Shown here in pieces: positions 53,970 through 63,557 of a stretch of DNA of 64,000 bases (the stretch's first letter is position 1; each line of letters starts with the position of its first letter). A program made the translations under genes and the position numbers. A model generated the notes under the pieces. That model ran no database searches. It was given only the letters and a program-made list of their open reading frames with translations, and was not told the origin of the DNA. Origin of the DNA: UBA2357 sp002344625. Its GTDB lineage: Bacteria; Pseudomonadota; Gammaproteobacteria; Burkholderiales; Rhodocyclaceae. Where the stretch lies: the NCBI GenBank assembly GCA_937995335.1, contig CALKIH010000037.1, positions 1-64,000 of the forward strand. Direction: 5' to 3'.

Positions 53970-56825
53970 ATGTATCGCGATAACGACGAAACCGCGCTTC
54001 TGCGTACGCAGCTGGAACTCGTACTCGAGGTCGCGCAACTCGGCGCGTGGACCCACGACCTGCGCGACCGCCGGCTCACGCTGACCGGCCGGGCACGCGC
54101 GCTGCTGGCAATGGCACCGGACGAAGCCGCGACCGTCGAGAGCATCGCGGCGCACGTGCATCCCGACGATAGGGCGCGGGTCGCCGCCGCGCTGGTCGGC
54201 GCCCTGACGCCGGATGCAGATCCGTGCCTCGGCTTTCGGGTCGGTCGAGCCGACGCGGAAGCCGTCACCGTCGAGGCGCGGGTACACATCGAACGCGACC
54301 CCGCCGGACGCGCGCGGCATGTGCTGGGAACGCTGCGGAACGTATCCACGCAGCACGCGACCGAAGAGGCGCTGCGGCGCCAGACCGCCTACATGGGGGC
54401 GATTCTCAAGCATCTTCCCCAAGGCATCACCGTGTTCGACGCCGACCTGCGCCTGCAGTACTGGAACGAGCGCTTCGCCGAGGTGCTCGACCTGCCGCAC
54501 GACTTGCTCGAGCGCGGAGTCGCTTTCGAAAACCTGATCAGGGTGCCGGCGCTGCGCGGCGAGTACGGCCCGGGAGACCCGGACGAACTGGTGCGGGAGC
54601 GGCGCGAGCGGGCGCTGGAGTTCAAGTCGCATCACTTCGAGCGCACCCGCCCGAACGGACGCACTCACTTGATCTCGGGCGGCCCGATGCTGATCGATGG
54701 AAAGGCGGTGGGTTTCATCACGACCTACACCGACATCACCGCTCAGAAAGACAGCGAGAAGGAGCTCGCCAGCCGCAATGCGGTGCTTCAAACCCTGATC
54801 GAAAACATGCCGTGCGGCGTATCGCTGCTCGACCGCGACCTGCGCCTGCTGGCATCGAACGCCGAGTTCCGGCGTGTGCTCGCCCTGCCCGACGCGCTCT
54901 TCGACAAGGACGTGCTGACCCTCCACGACATCCTCCTGTTCAACGCGCAACGCGGCGAATACGGCCCCGGCGACCCTCACGAGATCGCGGAATTCCTGGT
55001 GTCGCGGACCCGGGATCCGCGCAACCACAACTTCGATCGCGTGCGCCCCGACGGCACGGTGCTCCAGGTCATGGGGCAAACCTTGCCCGACGGCGGTTTC
55101 GTCACCCTCTACAACGACATCACCGCGCGCAAGGAGGCCGAGAAGCGCCAGGAGCTCGCCGACCTGGTGTTCGAGCAAAGCCCCGAGGCCATCGTGATCG
55201 TCGATATCGCGCAGCGCATCGTGTCGGTCAACCCGGCCTATTGCACGATCAACGCGGTCGCGGCCGCGGACATAATCGGCAAGGTTTTCATCCCGTCGGT
55301 CTGCGACGAATCACACCCCGGCGCGATCTCGTCCGAAATGATCTGGCGGCTGCTCAACGCTCAGGGGCGCTTCGTCGGCGAGGCCCTGGGGCGCCGGTCC
55401 AACGACGAGGTCTATCCGTGCTGGCTGAACATGAGCACCTTGCGCGACGGAGCGAGCGGGCAGGCGAACCACTTCATCGCGATCTTCACCGACATCAGCG
55501 AACGCAAGGAGGCCGAGGCGAGCATCCAGCACCTCGCCCACCATGACCCGCTGACCGGTCTGGCCAATCGCTTCTCGCTTCTCGCGCGGCTCGAGCAGGC
55601 CTTGGCCGATGCCAGCCGCAGCAGATATTCGCTCGCGGTGATGTTCCTCGATCTCGATCGATTCAAGAACATCAACGATTCGCTTGGCCATCACGTGGGC
55701 GACGATCTGCTGGTCAAGGTCGGGGGGCGGCTGTCGCGCAGCGTGCGCAACGCCGACATCGTCGCACGCCTTGGCGGCGACGAATTCGTGGTGGTGCTGC
55801 ATGGCGTCACCGACGCGTCGGTCGCCGCGCATGTCGCCGAAAAGCTGCTGGCCACGCTTTCCGAACCCTATCTGCTCGAAGGCCGCGAACTGCATGTGAC
55901 GCCGTCGATCGGCATCGCGCTCTACCCCGACGACAGCCGCAGCGCGGCCGAGTTGATGCGCAACGCCGATGCCGCGATGTATCACGCCAAGGCGCTCGGA
56001 CGCGCGAACTTCCAGTTTTTCACTGACGAGCTCAACCGCGCCTCGGCGGAGCGCCTCGACCTCGAAGGCAAGCTGCGGCGTGCGATCGGCCGCAACGAAC
56101 TCGAGGTCTGGTACCAACCGCAATTGTCGCTGACACACGGGCGCACCGTCGGGGTCGAGGCCTTGTTGCGCTGGCGCCATCCCGAGCACGGCCTGATTTC
56201 ACCCGGCACGTTCATTCCGCTTGCCGAGGAGACACGCCTGATCGTCGAGATCGGAAGCTGGGTCTTGCGCACCGCGTGCATGCAGGCGGTGGCGTGGCAC
56301 GAACGGGGCCTGGGGCCGCTGCGCCTGTCGGTGAACCTGTCGCCGAAACAACTGCGCGACAGCGAACTGCTCGCGATCATCGCCGGTATTCTCGACGAGA
56401 CCGGGCTCGATCCGCAGCAGCTCGAGCTCGAGATCACCGAAAGCTCGGTGATGGAGCAGCCCGAGAAGGCTGTCGAACTGCTCGGATCGCTCAAGCGCCT
56501 GGGCATCAAGATCGCCATCGATGATTTCGGGACCGGCTATTCGTCGCTTTCCTACCTCAAGTTGTTCCCGATCGATCACCTCAAGATCGACCGCTCCTTC
56601 GTGTCCGACATCGAGAGCGACTCGAACGACGCCGCGATAGTGACGGCGGCCGTGTCGCTCGCGCATAATCTCGGTCTTTCGGTGATCGCCGAAGGGGTCG
56701 AGAGCGCGGTCCAGACCGAGACGCTGCGCGCGCTCGGCTGCGACGAGCTGCAGGGCTACCACTTCAGCCCCCCCCTGCCCGCCGAAAAGCTCGAACTCTT
56801 TCTAATTTCCGGTCGCCCGTCCTGA
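53970..56825 (+). CDS. PAS-GGDEF-EAL cyclic-di-GMP protein
   Basis: A 951-residue cytoplasmic signalling protein. It has an N-terminal PAS-like region (about 15-120), two similar PAS_7-type domains (about 140-260 and 265-390, both with GEYGPGDP), a fourth PAS (about 400-510), a GGDEF domain with intact GGDEF (about 601-605) and an EAL domain (about 710-945) with EALLRW and DDFGTGYSSL. Both cyclase and phosphodiesterase sites look complete. It has no membrane segment; the two PAS_7-type units look like a tandem duplication. It is followed by ampG. Confidence 0.9.
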   Translation: MYRDNDETALLRTQLELVLEVAQLGAWTHDLRDRRLTLTGRARALLAMAPDEAATVESIAAHVHPDDRARVAAALVGALTPDADPCLGFRVGRADAEAVTVEARVHIERDPAGRARHVLGTLRNVSTQHATEEALRRQTAYMGAILKHLPQGITVFDADLRLQYWNERFAEVLDLPHDLLERGVAFENLIRVPALRGEYGPGDPDELVRERRERALEFKSHHFERTRPNGRTHLISGGPMLIDGKAVGFITTYTDITAQKDSEKELASRNAVLQTLIENMPCGVSLLDRDLRLLASNAEFRRVLALPDALFDKDVLTLHDILLFNAQRGEYGPGDPHEIAEFLVSRTRDPRNHNFDRVRPDGTVLQVMGQTLPDGGFVTLYNDITARKEAEKRQELADLVFEQSPEAIVIVDIAQRIVSVNPAYCTINAVAAADIIGKVFIPSVCDESHPGAISSEMIWRLLNAQGRFVGEALGRRSNDEVYPCWLNMSTLRDGASGQANHFIAIFTDISERKEAEASIQHLAHHDPLTGLANRFSLLARLEQALADASRSRYSLAVMFLDLDRFKNINDSLGHHVGDDLLVKVGGRLSRSVRNADIVARLGGDEFVVVLHGVTDASVAAHVAEKLLATLSEPYLLEGRELHVTPSIGIALYPDDSRSAAELMRNADAAMYHAKALGRANFQFFTDELNRASAERLDLEGKLRRAIGRNELEVWYQPQLSLTHGRTVGVEALLRWRHPEHGLISPGTFIPLAEETRLIVEIGSWVLRTACMQAVAWHERGLGPLRLSVNLSPKQLRDSELLAIIAGILDETGLDPQQLELEITESSVMEQPEKAVELLGSLKRLGIKIAIDDFGTGYSSLSYLKLFPIDHLKIDRSFVSDIESDSNDAAIVTAAVSLAHNLGLSVIAEGVESAVQTETLRALGCDELQGYHFSPPLPAEKLELFLISGRPS

Positions 56826-56847
56826 CGCCGGCCCTGGCAGACTCCGC

Positions 56848-58164
56848 GTGACAATAACCGACGCATCCAAACCAAGCTGGCGTACCGCGCTGCTCAATCG
56901 CCGGATGCTGATCTGCATCTTCACCGGCTTCGCTTCCGGACTACCGCTCTACCTGCTGTTGAACCTGCTACCGGCCTGGCTCAAGACCGAGGGCCTGAGC
57001 CTGCGCGCCATCGGCGCATTCGCGTTGATCCAGTTCCCGTACACCTGGAAGTTCCTGTGGGCCCCGTTACTCGACCGCTACGGCATCCTCCCGTGGCTCG
57101 GGCGGCGGCGAAGCTGGATGCTGCTGTCCCAGCTCGGCCTGCTGGCCGGCATCGCTTGGCTCGGGCGGCTGTCGCCGGTGGAGCAGTTGCCGCTGGTGGT
57201 GGGGCTGACTGCGCTGATCGCGTTTCTCTCGGCCACCCAGGACATCGCGCTGGACGCGTTCCGGCGCGAGATCCTGCCCGACAACGAGCTCGGACTCGGC
57301 AATGCGATTCACGTGAACGCGTACCGGATCGCCGGCCTGGTACCCGGTTCGCTGTCGCTGATCCTGGCCGACCGCCTGCCTTGGGACCAGGTATTCATGA
57401 TCACCGCGCTGTTCATGCTGCCGGGCGTGGCGATGACCTTGTGGGCGCGCGAGCCCGCGGCCGCCTCGGGCACACCACGCACCCTGCGCGCTGCGGTGGT
57501 CGAACCGTTCAAGGAATTCTTCGGCCGGCACGGCGTGCGCTCGGCGCTGCTGGTACTCGCGTTTCTACTCTTCTACAAGCTCGGCGACTCGCTGTGCACC
57601 GCGCTCGCAACCCCGTTCTACCTCGACATGGGCTACAGCAAGACCGACATCGGCATCATCGCCAAGAACGCCGGCCTGTGGCCGATGGTCATCGGCGGCA
57701 TCCTGGGCGGGATCTGGATGATCAAGCTCGGCATCAACCGGGCCCTGTGGCTGTTCGGGGTCGTGCAACTGGTCACGATCCTCGGCTTCGTGTGGCTCGC
57801 ATGGCTGGGGCCGGCGCCGTCCGACGCCGGGCGCCTGGTGGCACTCGCGGTCGTGATCGCCGGCGAGGCGATCGGCGCGGGGCTGGGCACCACCGCATTC
57901 GTCGCCTTCATGGCGCGCGCGACCCATCCGGCCTATACGGCGACCCAGTTCGCGCTGTTCACCAGCCTCATGGCGGTGCCGCGCACCTTCATCAATGCCT
58001 CTGCCGGCTGGCTGGTGGAGTGGATGGGATGGCTGGATTTCTTCTGGGCGTGCTTTTTCCTGGCCATTCCAGGCATGCTCCTGCTCTTCGCCGTCGCGCC
58101 CTGGAACGGCGAGGCCCGCTCCATCGCCGACATGCCGGGCAAAGCCCAGCAGTCCGGCACTTAG
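56848..58164 (+). CDS. ampG: MFS muropeptide permease AmpG
   Basis: A 438-residue major facilitator protein with about 12 hydrophobic segments. AmpG brings anhydro-muropeptides into the cytoplasm for recycling and beta-lactamase induction. FASGLPLYLLLNLLPAWLKTEG near the N-terminus and SATQDIALDAFRREIL (about 129-144) match the family. It starts with GTG 22 bp after the GGDEF-EAL gene, so it may be co-transcribed with it. Confidence 0.88.
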   Translation: MTITDASKPSWRTALLNRRMLICIFTGFASGLPLYLLLNLLPAWLKTEGLSLRAIGAFALIQFPYTWKFLWAPLLDRYGILPWLGRRRSWMLLSQLGLLAGIAWLGRLSPVEQLPLVVGLTALIAFLSATQDIALDAFRREILPDNELGLGNAIHVNAYRIAGLVPGSLSLILADRLPWDQVFMITALFMLPGVAMTLWAREPAAASGTPRTLRAAVVEPFKEFFGRHGVRSALLVLAFLLFYKLGDSLCTALATPFYLDMGYSKTDIGIIAKNAGLWPMVIGGILGGIWMIKLGINRALWLFGVVQLVTILGFVWLAWLGPAPSDAGRLVALAVVIAGEAIGAGLGTTAFVAFMARATHPAYTATQFALFTSLMAVPRTFINASAGWLVEWMGWLDFFWACFFLAIPGMLLLFAVAPWNGEARSIADMPGKAQQSGT

Positions 58165-58176
58165 CCACTCCGATCC

Positions 58177-58923
58177 ATGCAGCCCCAACCCATGCCCACA
58201 GCCTCGACCTCGGCTGCACTCATCCATGCAGCCCAAACGCTGTCACGGACAGTCGCCCAACTCCGTTTCGGGCCGCCGGTCAGCCACGTCTACAATCCGC
58301 TGGACTATGCGTGGCCGGTACACGAATCCTACTTGCGCCGTTTCGGCGCGACGCGCAAACGGGTCGTTCTGCTGGGCATGAATCCCGGCCCCTTCGGCAT
58401 GGTGCAGACCGGCGTGCCTTTCGGCGAGGTCGAGATCGTGCGCGACTGGCTGCGCCTGTCCGGCCCGATCGCCAAGCCGCTTGCCGAGAACGCGAAACGA
58501 CCGGTCGAAGGTTTTGAATGCGTCCGCTCGGAGGTTTCGGGGCGGCGCTTGTGGGGTCTGTTCCAGGACCGCTTCGCGACGCCGGACGCTTTCTTCGGCG
58601 AGCATTTCGTCGCGAACTACTGCCCGCTGGCCTTCTTCGACGCCGGCCGCAATCTCACGCCCGACAAGCTGCCGCCCACCGAGAGCCGACCTTTGCTGGC
58701 GGCGTGCGACACGCATCTGCATGCGCTGGTGTGCGCGCTCGAGCCGGAATGGGTAATCGGCATAGGCGCCTGGGCCGAGAAACGCGCCACCCTCGCCCTG
58801 GCCGGCTTGCCGGTGCGCATCGGCCGGATCCTGCACCCGAGCCCGGCCAGCCCCGCGGCAAACCGCGGCTGGGCTGAGGCCGCCACCCGCCAGCTGCAGG
58901 CCTTGGGCATCTGGCCGACCTGA
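58177..58923 (+). CDS. SMUG1-type uracil-DNA glycosylase
   Basis: A 248-residue uracil-DNA glycosylase of the SMUG family: motif GMNPGPFGMVQTGVPFG (about 67-83, catalytic Asn N69) and the C-terminal HPSPASPAANRG (about 222-233) with the base-flipping/active-site His. It removes uracil from single- or double-stranded DNA. Bacterial SMUG1-like enzymes are known in only some lineages, including Azoarcus and Geobacter. It is 12 bp after ampG in the same direction. Confidence 0.88.
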   Translation: MQPQPMPTASTSAALIHAAQTLSRTVAQLRFGPPVSHVYNPLDYAWPVHESYLRRFGATRKRVVLLGMNPGPFGMVQTGVPFGEVEIVRDWLRLSGPIAKPLAENAKRPVEGFECVRSEVSGRRLWGLFQDRFATPDAFFGEHFVANYCPLAFFDAGRNLTPDKLPPTESRPLLAACDTHLHALVCALEPEWVIGIGAWAEKRATLALAGLPVRIGRILHPSPASPAANRGWAEAATRQLQALGIWPT

Positions 58924-58989
58924 TCGCCGCGATCTTTCCCACACCGGCGCGGTCCTACTACGCCAGCGCGCCGCTTGCGCCGGTGTCTG

Positions 58990-58995
58990 TATAAT
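58990..58995 (+). promoter_or_regulatory. -10 element of the carbonic anhydrase gene
   Basis: Perfect TATAAT 84 bp before the can start. The -35 is not clear. Confidence 0.45.
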
Positions 58996-59079
58996 CCATA
59001 ATTATGAATGCGCCGGCATCGCCGCCAACCCCACGTGCACGGCCGGCGTCCCATACCCAGAACACGCAGGATATGAACC

Positions 59080-59733
59080 ATGCCCGAGATCGACAAACTC
59101 TTCGACAACAATCGCAACTGGGCCGAGCAACAGCGCAGCGAGGATCCCGAGTTCTTCTCGCGCCTGCTCAACCAGCAGGCGCCTGAGTACCTCTGGATCG
59201 GTTGCTCCGACAGCCGCGTGCCGGCGAACCAGATCATCGGCCTCGCACCCGGTGAAGTGTTCGTGCACCGCAACGTCGCCAACCTCGTCGTACATACCGA
59301 CCTCAATGCCTTGTCGGTCATCCAGTACGCCGTGCATGCACTCAGGGTCAAGCACATCCTGGTGGTCGGCCACTACGGCTGCGGCGGCGTCGCCGCGGCG
59401 CTGCGCAACAACCGCCTCGGCCTGATCGACAACTGGCTGCGCAACGTGCAGGACGTGCGCGACCGCCACGAGAGCGCCTTGGCCAGCATCGACAACGAGA
59501 AGACCCGGGTCGACCGCCTGTGCGAATTGAACGTGATGCAGCAGGTGGTGAACGTATGCCAGACCACGGTCCTGCGTGAGGCGTGGGACAGCGGCCAGAA
59601 GGTCCAGGTGCACGGCTGGTGCTACGGCTTGTCCGACGGCATCATCCGCGACCTCAATGTGAGTTCGCGCTGCCGCGAAGAAGCGATGGAGCATTTCCGC
59701 GAGGCCGCCGGGCGCGCTTGCAACCAGGCTTGA
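59080..59733 (+). CDS. can: Beta-class carbonic anhydrase
   Basis: A 217-residue beta carbonic anhydrase, interconverting CO2 and bicarbonate. Zinc ligands C42, H98 and C101 and the active-site D44 (CSDSRV and HYGCGG) are all present. It has no signal peptide, so it is cytoplasmic. It converges on priA. Confidence 0.95.
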   Translation: MPEIDKLFDNNRNWAEQQRSEDPEFFSRLLNQQAPEYLWIGCSDSRVPANQIIGLAPGEVFVHRNVANLVVHTDLNALSVIQYAVHALRVKHILVVGHYGCGGVAAALRNNRLGLIDNWLRNVQDVRDRHESALASIDNEKTRVDRLCELNVMQQVVNVCQTTVLREAWDSGQKVQVHGWCYGLSDGIIRDLNVSSRCREEAMEHFREAAGRACNQA

Positions 59734-59753
59734 CGATCCCGTCGCCCGGCCCG

Positions 59754-61934
59754 CTACACTTCCAGCGGGTCGACATCGATCTGCCAGCGCAGATCGCGCG
59801 ACAGCCGCTGACCACGCAACGCGACCATCCAGTCGGCAAGAAAGGCCTGCAGCACGACACGCTCGTCGGATTCGAGCAACAACTGCGCGCGCTCGCGGCG
59901 CGCCAGGCGGGCAAGCCGCATCGGCACCGGATCGAACACCCTCAGCCCGGCCGGGGCACGGTCGACCGCCAGCCGGCGCGCATGGGTCAGGAAGGTCACC
60001 GCATCGGCCAGCTCGGGGGCGTCGGCACGCAGCATTACCTGAAAGGTCAGCGGCGGAAATCCCGCCGCACGGCGCTCCTCGAGTTCGCGCGCGGCAAAGG
60101 CGTCGAAATCGTGTCGTGCAAGGCATCGATACAGTGGATGGTCCGGATACTCCGTCTGGATCAGCACTTCGCCCGGCAGATGACCGCGCCCGGCCCGGCC
60201 CCCCACCTGCATGAGTTGCTGAAAGAGGCGTTCCGGGGCACGAAAATCGGCCGCATGCAGCGAGGCGTCGGCCCCCAGCACACCGACCAAGGTCAGCGCC
60301 GGGAAGTCGTGCCCCTTGGCCATCATCTGGGTACCCACCAGAATGTCCGCCTCGCCCCGCCCGATGGTATCGAGCAGCGCGGTCCATTGCTCACGAGTGC
60401 GCGCCGAGTCGCGATCGACGCGCAGTACCCGCGCCTGTGGGAACAGGCCGGCAAGATGCGCCTCGACGCGCTGCGTACCCCGTCCGAAGGGCTGGATATC
60501 GACATTGCCGCACGCGGGGCAGGCGCGTGGCACCGCGGCGTCGCAACCACAGTGATGGCAACGCAGACGCCGGTCGGCAAGATGAACGACCAGGTTGGCC
60601 GAGCAATGCGGGCAGTGGCTCACCCAGCCGCATGCGGGGCACGATAGCACCGGTGCGTAGCCGCGGCGGTTGAGAAACACCAGGCTCTGCTCGCCGCGCG
60701 CCAGCCGCTGCGCCAGCGCGGCCTGCAGGGCCGGACTGATGCCTTCTTCCAGGCGTGTGCGGCGGGTGTCGACACAGCGCACCTGCGGCAGCGCCGCCGA
60801 CACGGCACGCGCATTCAGGCGCAGGTTTCGATAACGCCCCGCGCGCGCATGCATCCAGGTTTCCAGCGACGGCGTCGCCGAGCCGAGCACGATCGGCACG
60901 CCGCGCTGGCGCGCGCGCCAGATCGCGACATCGCGCGCCGAATAGCGCACCCCTTCCTGCTGTTTGTACGAAGCGTCGTGCTCCTCGTCGACCAGGATCA
61001 GGCCCAGGCGCGGCAGCGGTGCGAACACGGCCATGCGGGTGCCCATCACGATGTCCGCGCTCCCTTCCAGGGCTTGCACGAATCCGCGCGATCGCGCGCC
61101 CTCGGCAAGTCCGGAATGCAGGCTGACCACGTTCGCGCCGGGAAAGCGCGCGCTGACCCTGCCCTCGAGCTGCGGGGTGAGCGCGATCTCCGGCACTAAC
61201 ATCAGGACTTGGCCGCCTTCGCCCAGCACCGTGTCGGCGAGCCGCAGGTACACCTCGGTCTTGCCACTGCCGGTCACGCCATGCAGCAGCCAGGTGGCGA
61301 ACCCCTGCATCCGGGCCTCGATCGCCACAAGCGCCGCCGCTTGCTCGGCGGTCAGCTCGGGCCTGGTCACGCCACGCTCCGGGGCTATCGCCCTCGGCTG
61401 CGGCGCCAACGGCAGAATCCAGCCGCGCCGCTGCGCGTCGGCGAGCGCGGCGCCGTCCGGACGTGCGCGCAGCAGGCTGCGCCGTGCCGGCGCGACGTTT
61501 GCCAGGGCGCCCACCAGCGACAGCGCACGGCTCGCGCGCCGCCCTTCGCCCAACGCCTGCCGCCCCGCCCCAGTCACGGCCATGAACGGATCGGCGGAAC
61601 GCGCCGAAACCGCATCGGCGCGCCGCAGGCCCGGCGGCAGTGCGAGCGCGACGACCTCTCCCAGCGGCTCATGGTAATAGCGGGCGACGAAGGCGACCAG
61701 CTCCAGCCAGTCCGCCGGCAGCGGCGACACTTCGCGCTGAATGTGGCGTACATGCTTGAGCCGGCTCACGTCGATCTCGGCATGGGCCGGCAACGCAACG
61801 ATTACGCCGCTCTTCTCACCACGGCCGAACGGCACTCTGACACACCGCCCCAGATCCTGTGGCGACGCATCTTCCGCCATATAATCAAACAGTTGCGGAA
61901 TCGGAACCGGTAGTGCGACGCGTACGATAACCAT
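59754..61934 (-). CDS. priA: Primosomal replication helicase PriA
   Basis: A 726-residue superfamily 2 helicase that restarts stalled forks by loading the primosome. Walker A GVTGSGKTEVYL (about 220), the DEEH box (about 318), eight zinc-binding cysteines in CPAC, CPHC, CHHC and CPAC (about 430-475) and the C-terminal GRAGRG motif are present. The start is the ATG at 61934, with an AT-rich upstream region. Confidence 0.95.
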   Translation of the reverse strand: MVIVRVALPVPIPQLFDYMAEDASPQDLGRCVRVPFGRGEKSGVIVALPAHAEIDVSRLKHVRHIQREVSPLPADWLELVAFVARYYHEPLGEVVALALPPGLRRADAVSARSADPFMAVTGAGRQALGEGRRASRALSLVGALANVAPARRSLLRARPDGAALADAQRRGWILPLAPQPRAIAPERGVTRPELTAEQAAALVAIEARMQGFATWLLHGVTGSGKTEVYLRLADTVLGEGGQVLMLVPEIALTPQLEGRVSARFPGANVVSLHSGLAEGARSRGFVQALEGSADIVMGTRMAVFAPLPRLGLILVDEEHDASYKQQEGVRYSARDVAIWRARQRGVPIVLGSATPSLETWMHARAGRYRNLRLNARAVSAALPQVRCVDTRRTRLEEGISPALQAALAQRLARGEQSLVFLNRRGYAPVLSCPACGWVSHCPHCSANLVVHLADRRLRCHHCGCDAAVPRACPACGNVDIQPFGRGTQRVEAHLAGLFPQARVLRVDRDSARTREQWTALLDTIGRGEADILVGTQMMAKGHDFPALTLVGVLGADASLHAADFRAPERLFQQLMQVGGRAGRGHLPGEVLIQTEYPDHPLYRCLARHDFDAFAARELEERRAAGFPPLTFQVMLRADAPELADAVTFLTHARRLAVDRAPAGLRVFDPVPMRLARLARRERAQLLLESDERVVLQAFLADWMVALRGQRLSRDLRWQIDVDPLEV

Positions 61935-62400
61935 TCGGAATCTGGTCTATATCGAATAAATCAATATTTTCAAATGGTTAAAGATGATATTTGATGTCAT
62001 CCGGGGGAAGATTCACTAAGTGCGCGCGCCCAAATCCTTCTCCCTGCTTGTCCACAAAATCTGTGGATAACTTTGTGCATCAAGTGGGAAAAACCGCCTC
62101 AAACCAGCATGGAACAAGCGCTTGTGTCACTCTGCCTTAACATGAGGCACATTTATTTTCATTTAAAATCAGTTATTTATGAAAATAACACGCTCAATGG
62201 GGCAAAACCGCCCGTTCTGGGGCATCATTCAGGCCGATGTGTATAAGTCAAGCCTTTTTCGCGGATTCAGCGCTTGACAAACACGATTCGAAGAAGATGC
62301 AACGGTCTCATCCACACAGCTTCGCAGCTATCATGAAACAGCGCCACCTGTAACGCGGCCGAAACCCGCCGGCCGGTAACGCCGCCTGCCGCGACCGCAT
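61935..62400. other. AT-rich region with DnaA-box-like sites
   Basis: This 466-bp gap is the most AT-rich stretch of the window. It holds a perfect DnaA box on the minus strand (TTATCCACA, as TGTGGATAA at 62062-62070), TTGTCCACA at 62048-62056 and TCATCCACA at 62307-62315, each within one base of the consensus. No gene was found. It could be a replication origin, an accessory DnaA-binding region or only the priA promoter. Confidence 0.35.
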
Positions 62401-63471
62401 TCACACCGCCGCGCGCAAGCTGCGGCTATGCGAATGAACGGTATCGACCAGCACCGAAACCGCTTCGGGCGCCGTGAACTGCGAGATCCCGTGTCCGAGA
62501 TTGAACACATGGCCAGGGTTGGGGCCGAACTGATCGAGGACACGCCGGGCTTCGGTGGCGATGACTTCCTTTGCACCGAACAAAATCGAGGGGTCGAGAT
62601 TGCCCTGCAGCGCGACGCGATCGCCGACCCGTGCGCGGGCGCGCCCGATATCCATGGTCCAGTCGAGCCCGACCGCATCGGCCCCGATCGCAGCAATGCT
62701 CTCCAGCCACAAACCCCCGCCCTTGGTGAACACGATGCTGGGCACCCGCCGGCCTTCGCGTTCCGTGATCAAGCCGGAAACGACCTGCTGCATGTAGGGC
62801 AGTGAAAACTCATGGTAGGCGGCTTCGGACAACACCCCGCCCCACGAGTCGAACACCATCACCGCTTGTGCGCCGGATTCGATCTGGGCATTCAGGTAGG
62901 CGGTCACGGCCCGCGCGGTGACCTCGAGAATGTGGTGCAGCAGGTCGGGACGCGAATAGGCGAGCGTCTTGATGCGGCGGTAGTCCGACGACGACGCGCC
63001 TTCCACCATGTAGCAGGCGAGGGTCCACGGGCTGCCGGAAAAGCCGATCAAGGGCACGCTGTTGTCGAGCGCGCGCCGGATCACCGATACGGCGTCCATC
63101 ACGTATTGCAGCTCGGCATGCGGATCGGGGCAGGCCAGATTGCGGATCTCCCACTCGTCGCGCAGCGGACGCTCGAAGCGCGGCCCTTCGCCCTCTGCAA
63201 AGTACAGCCCCAGCCCCATCGCGTCGGGCACGGTCAGGATGTCCGAAAAGAGGATCGCGGCATCGAGCTTGTAGCGCGCCAGCGGCTGCAGCGTCACTTC
63301 GCAGGCGAGGTCGGGATTCTTGCACAGGTCGAGAAAGCTGCCTGCACGCCGACGGGTCTCGCAATACTCGGGCAGGTAACGCCCGGCCTGGCGCATCAGC
63401 CAGACCGGCGTGTAGTCGGTGGGTTGGCGCAGCAGCGCGCGCAGGAAGGTGTCGTTGCGTAAACGGGTCAC
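62401..63471 (-). CDS. hemE: Uroporphyrinogen decarboxylase
   Basis: A 356-residue enzyme of haem synthesis, decarboxylating uroporphyrinogen III to coproporphyrinogen III. The substrate-binding MRQAGRYLPEY segment (R27, R31) and the catalytic D77 (LFSDILT) are in place. It starts with GTG. It is read leftward, between trkH and the AT-rich gap. Confidence 0.95.
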   Translation of the reverse strand: MTRLRNDTFLRALLRQPTDYTPVWLMRQAGRYLPEYCETRRRAGSFLDLCKNPDLACEVTLQPLARYKLDAAILFSDILTVPDAMGLGLYFAEGEGPRFERPLRDEWEIRNLACPDPHAELQYVMDAVSVIRRALDNSVPLIGFSGSPWTLACYMVEGASSSDYRRIKTLAYSRPDLLHHILEVTARAVTAYLNAQIESGAQAVMVFDSWGGVLSEAAYHEFSLPYMQQVVSGLITEREGRRVPSIVFTKGGGLWLESIAAIGADAVGLDWTMDIGRARARVGDRVALQGNLDPSILFGAKEVIATEARRVLDQFGPNPGHVFNLGHGISQFTAPEAVSVLVDTVHSHSRSLRAAV

Positions 63472-63557
63472 GGTGGCATCCTTGGATTTGTGAGCGAAAC
63501 CAAACCGCGATTATCCCGCTTTTCGGCCCGGCTGCCGACCGCGCGCACGCCCCCCCT

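Noticed and set aside
59750..59769. Inverted repeat CCCGCT/AGCGGG between can and priA as bidirectional terminator
   Set aside because: The stem is only 6 bp, overlaps the end of priA and has no T-run on either side.
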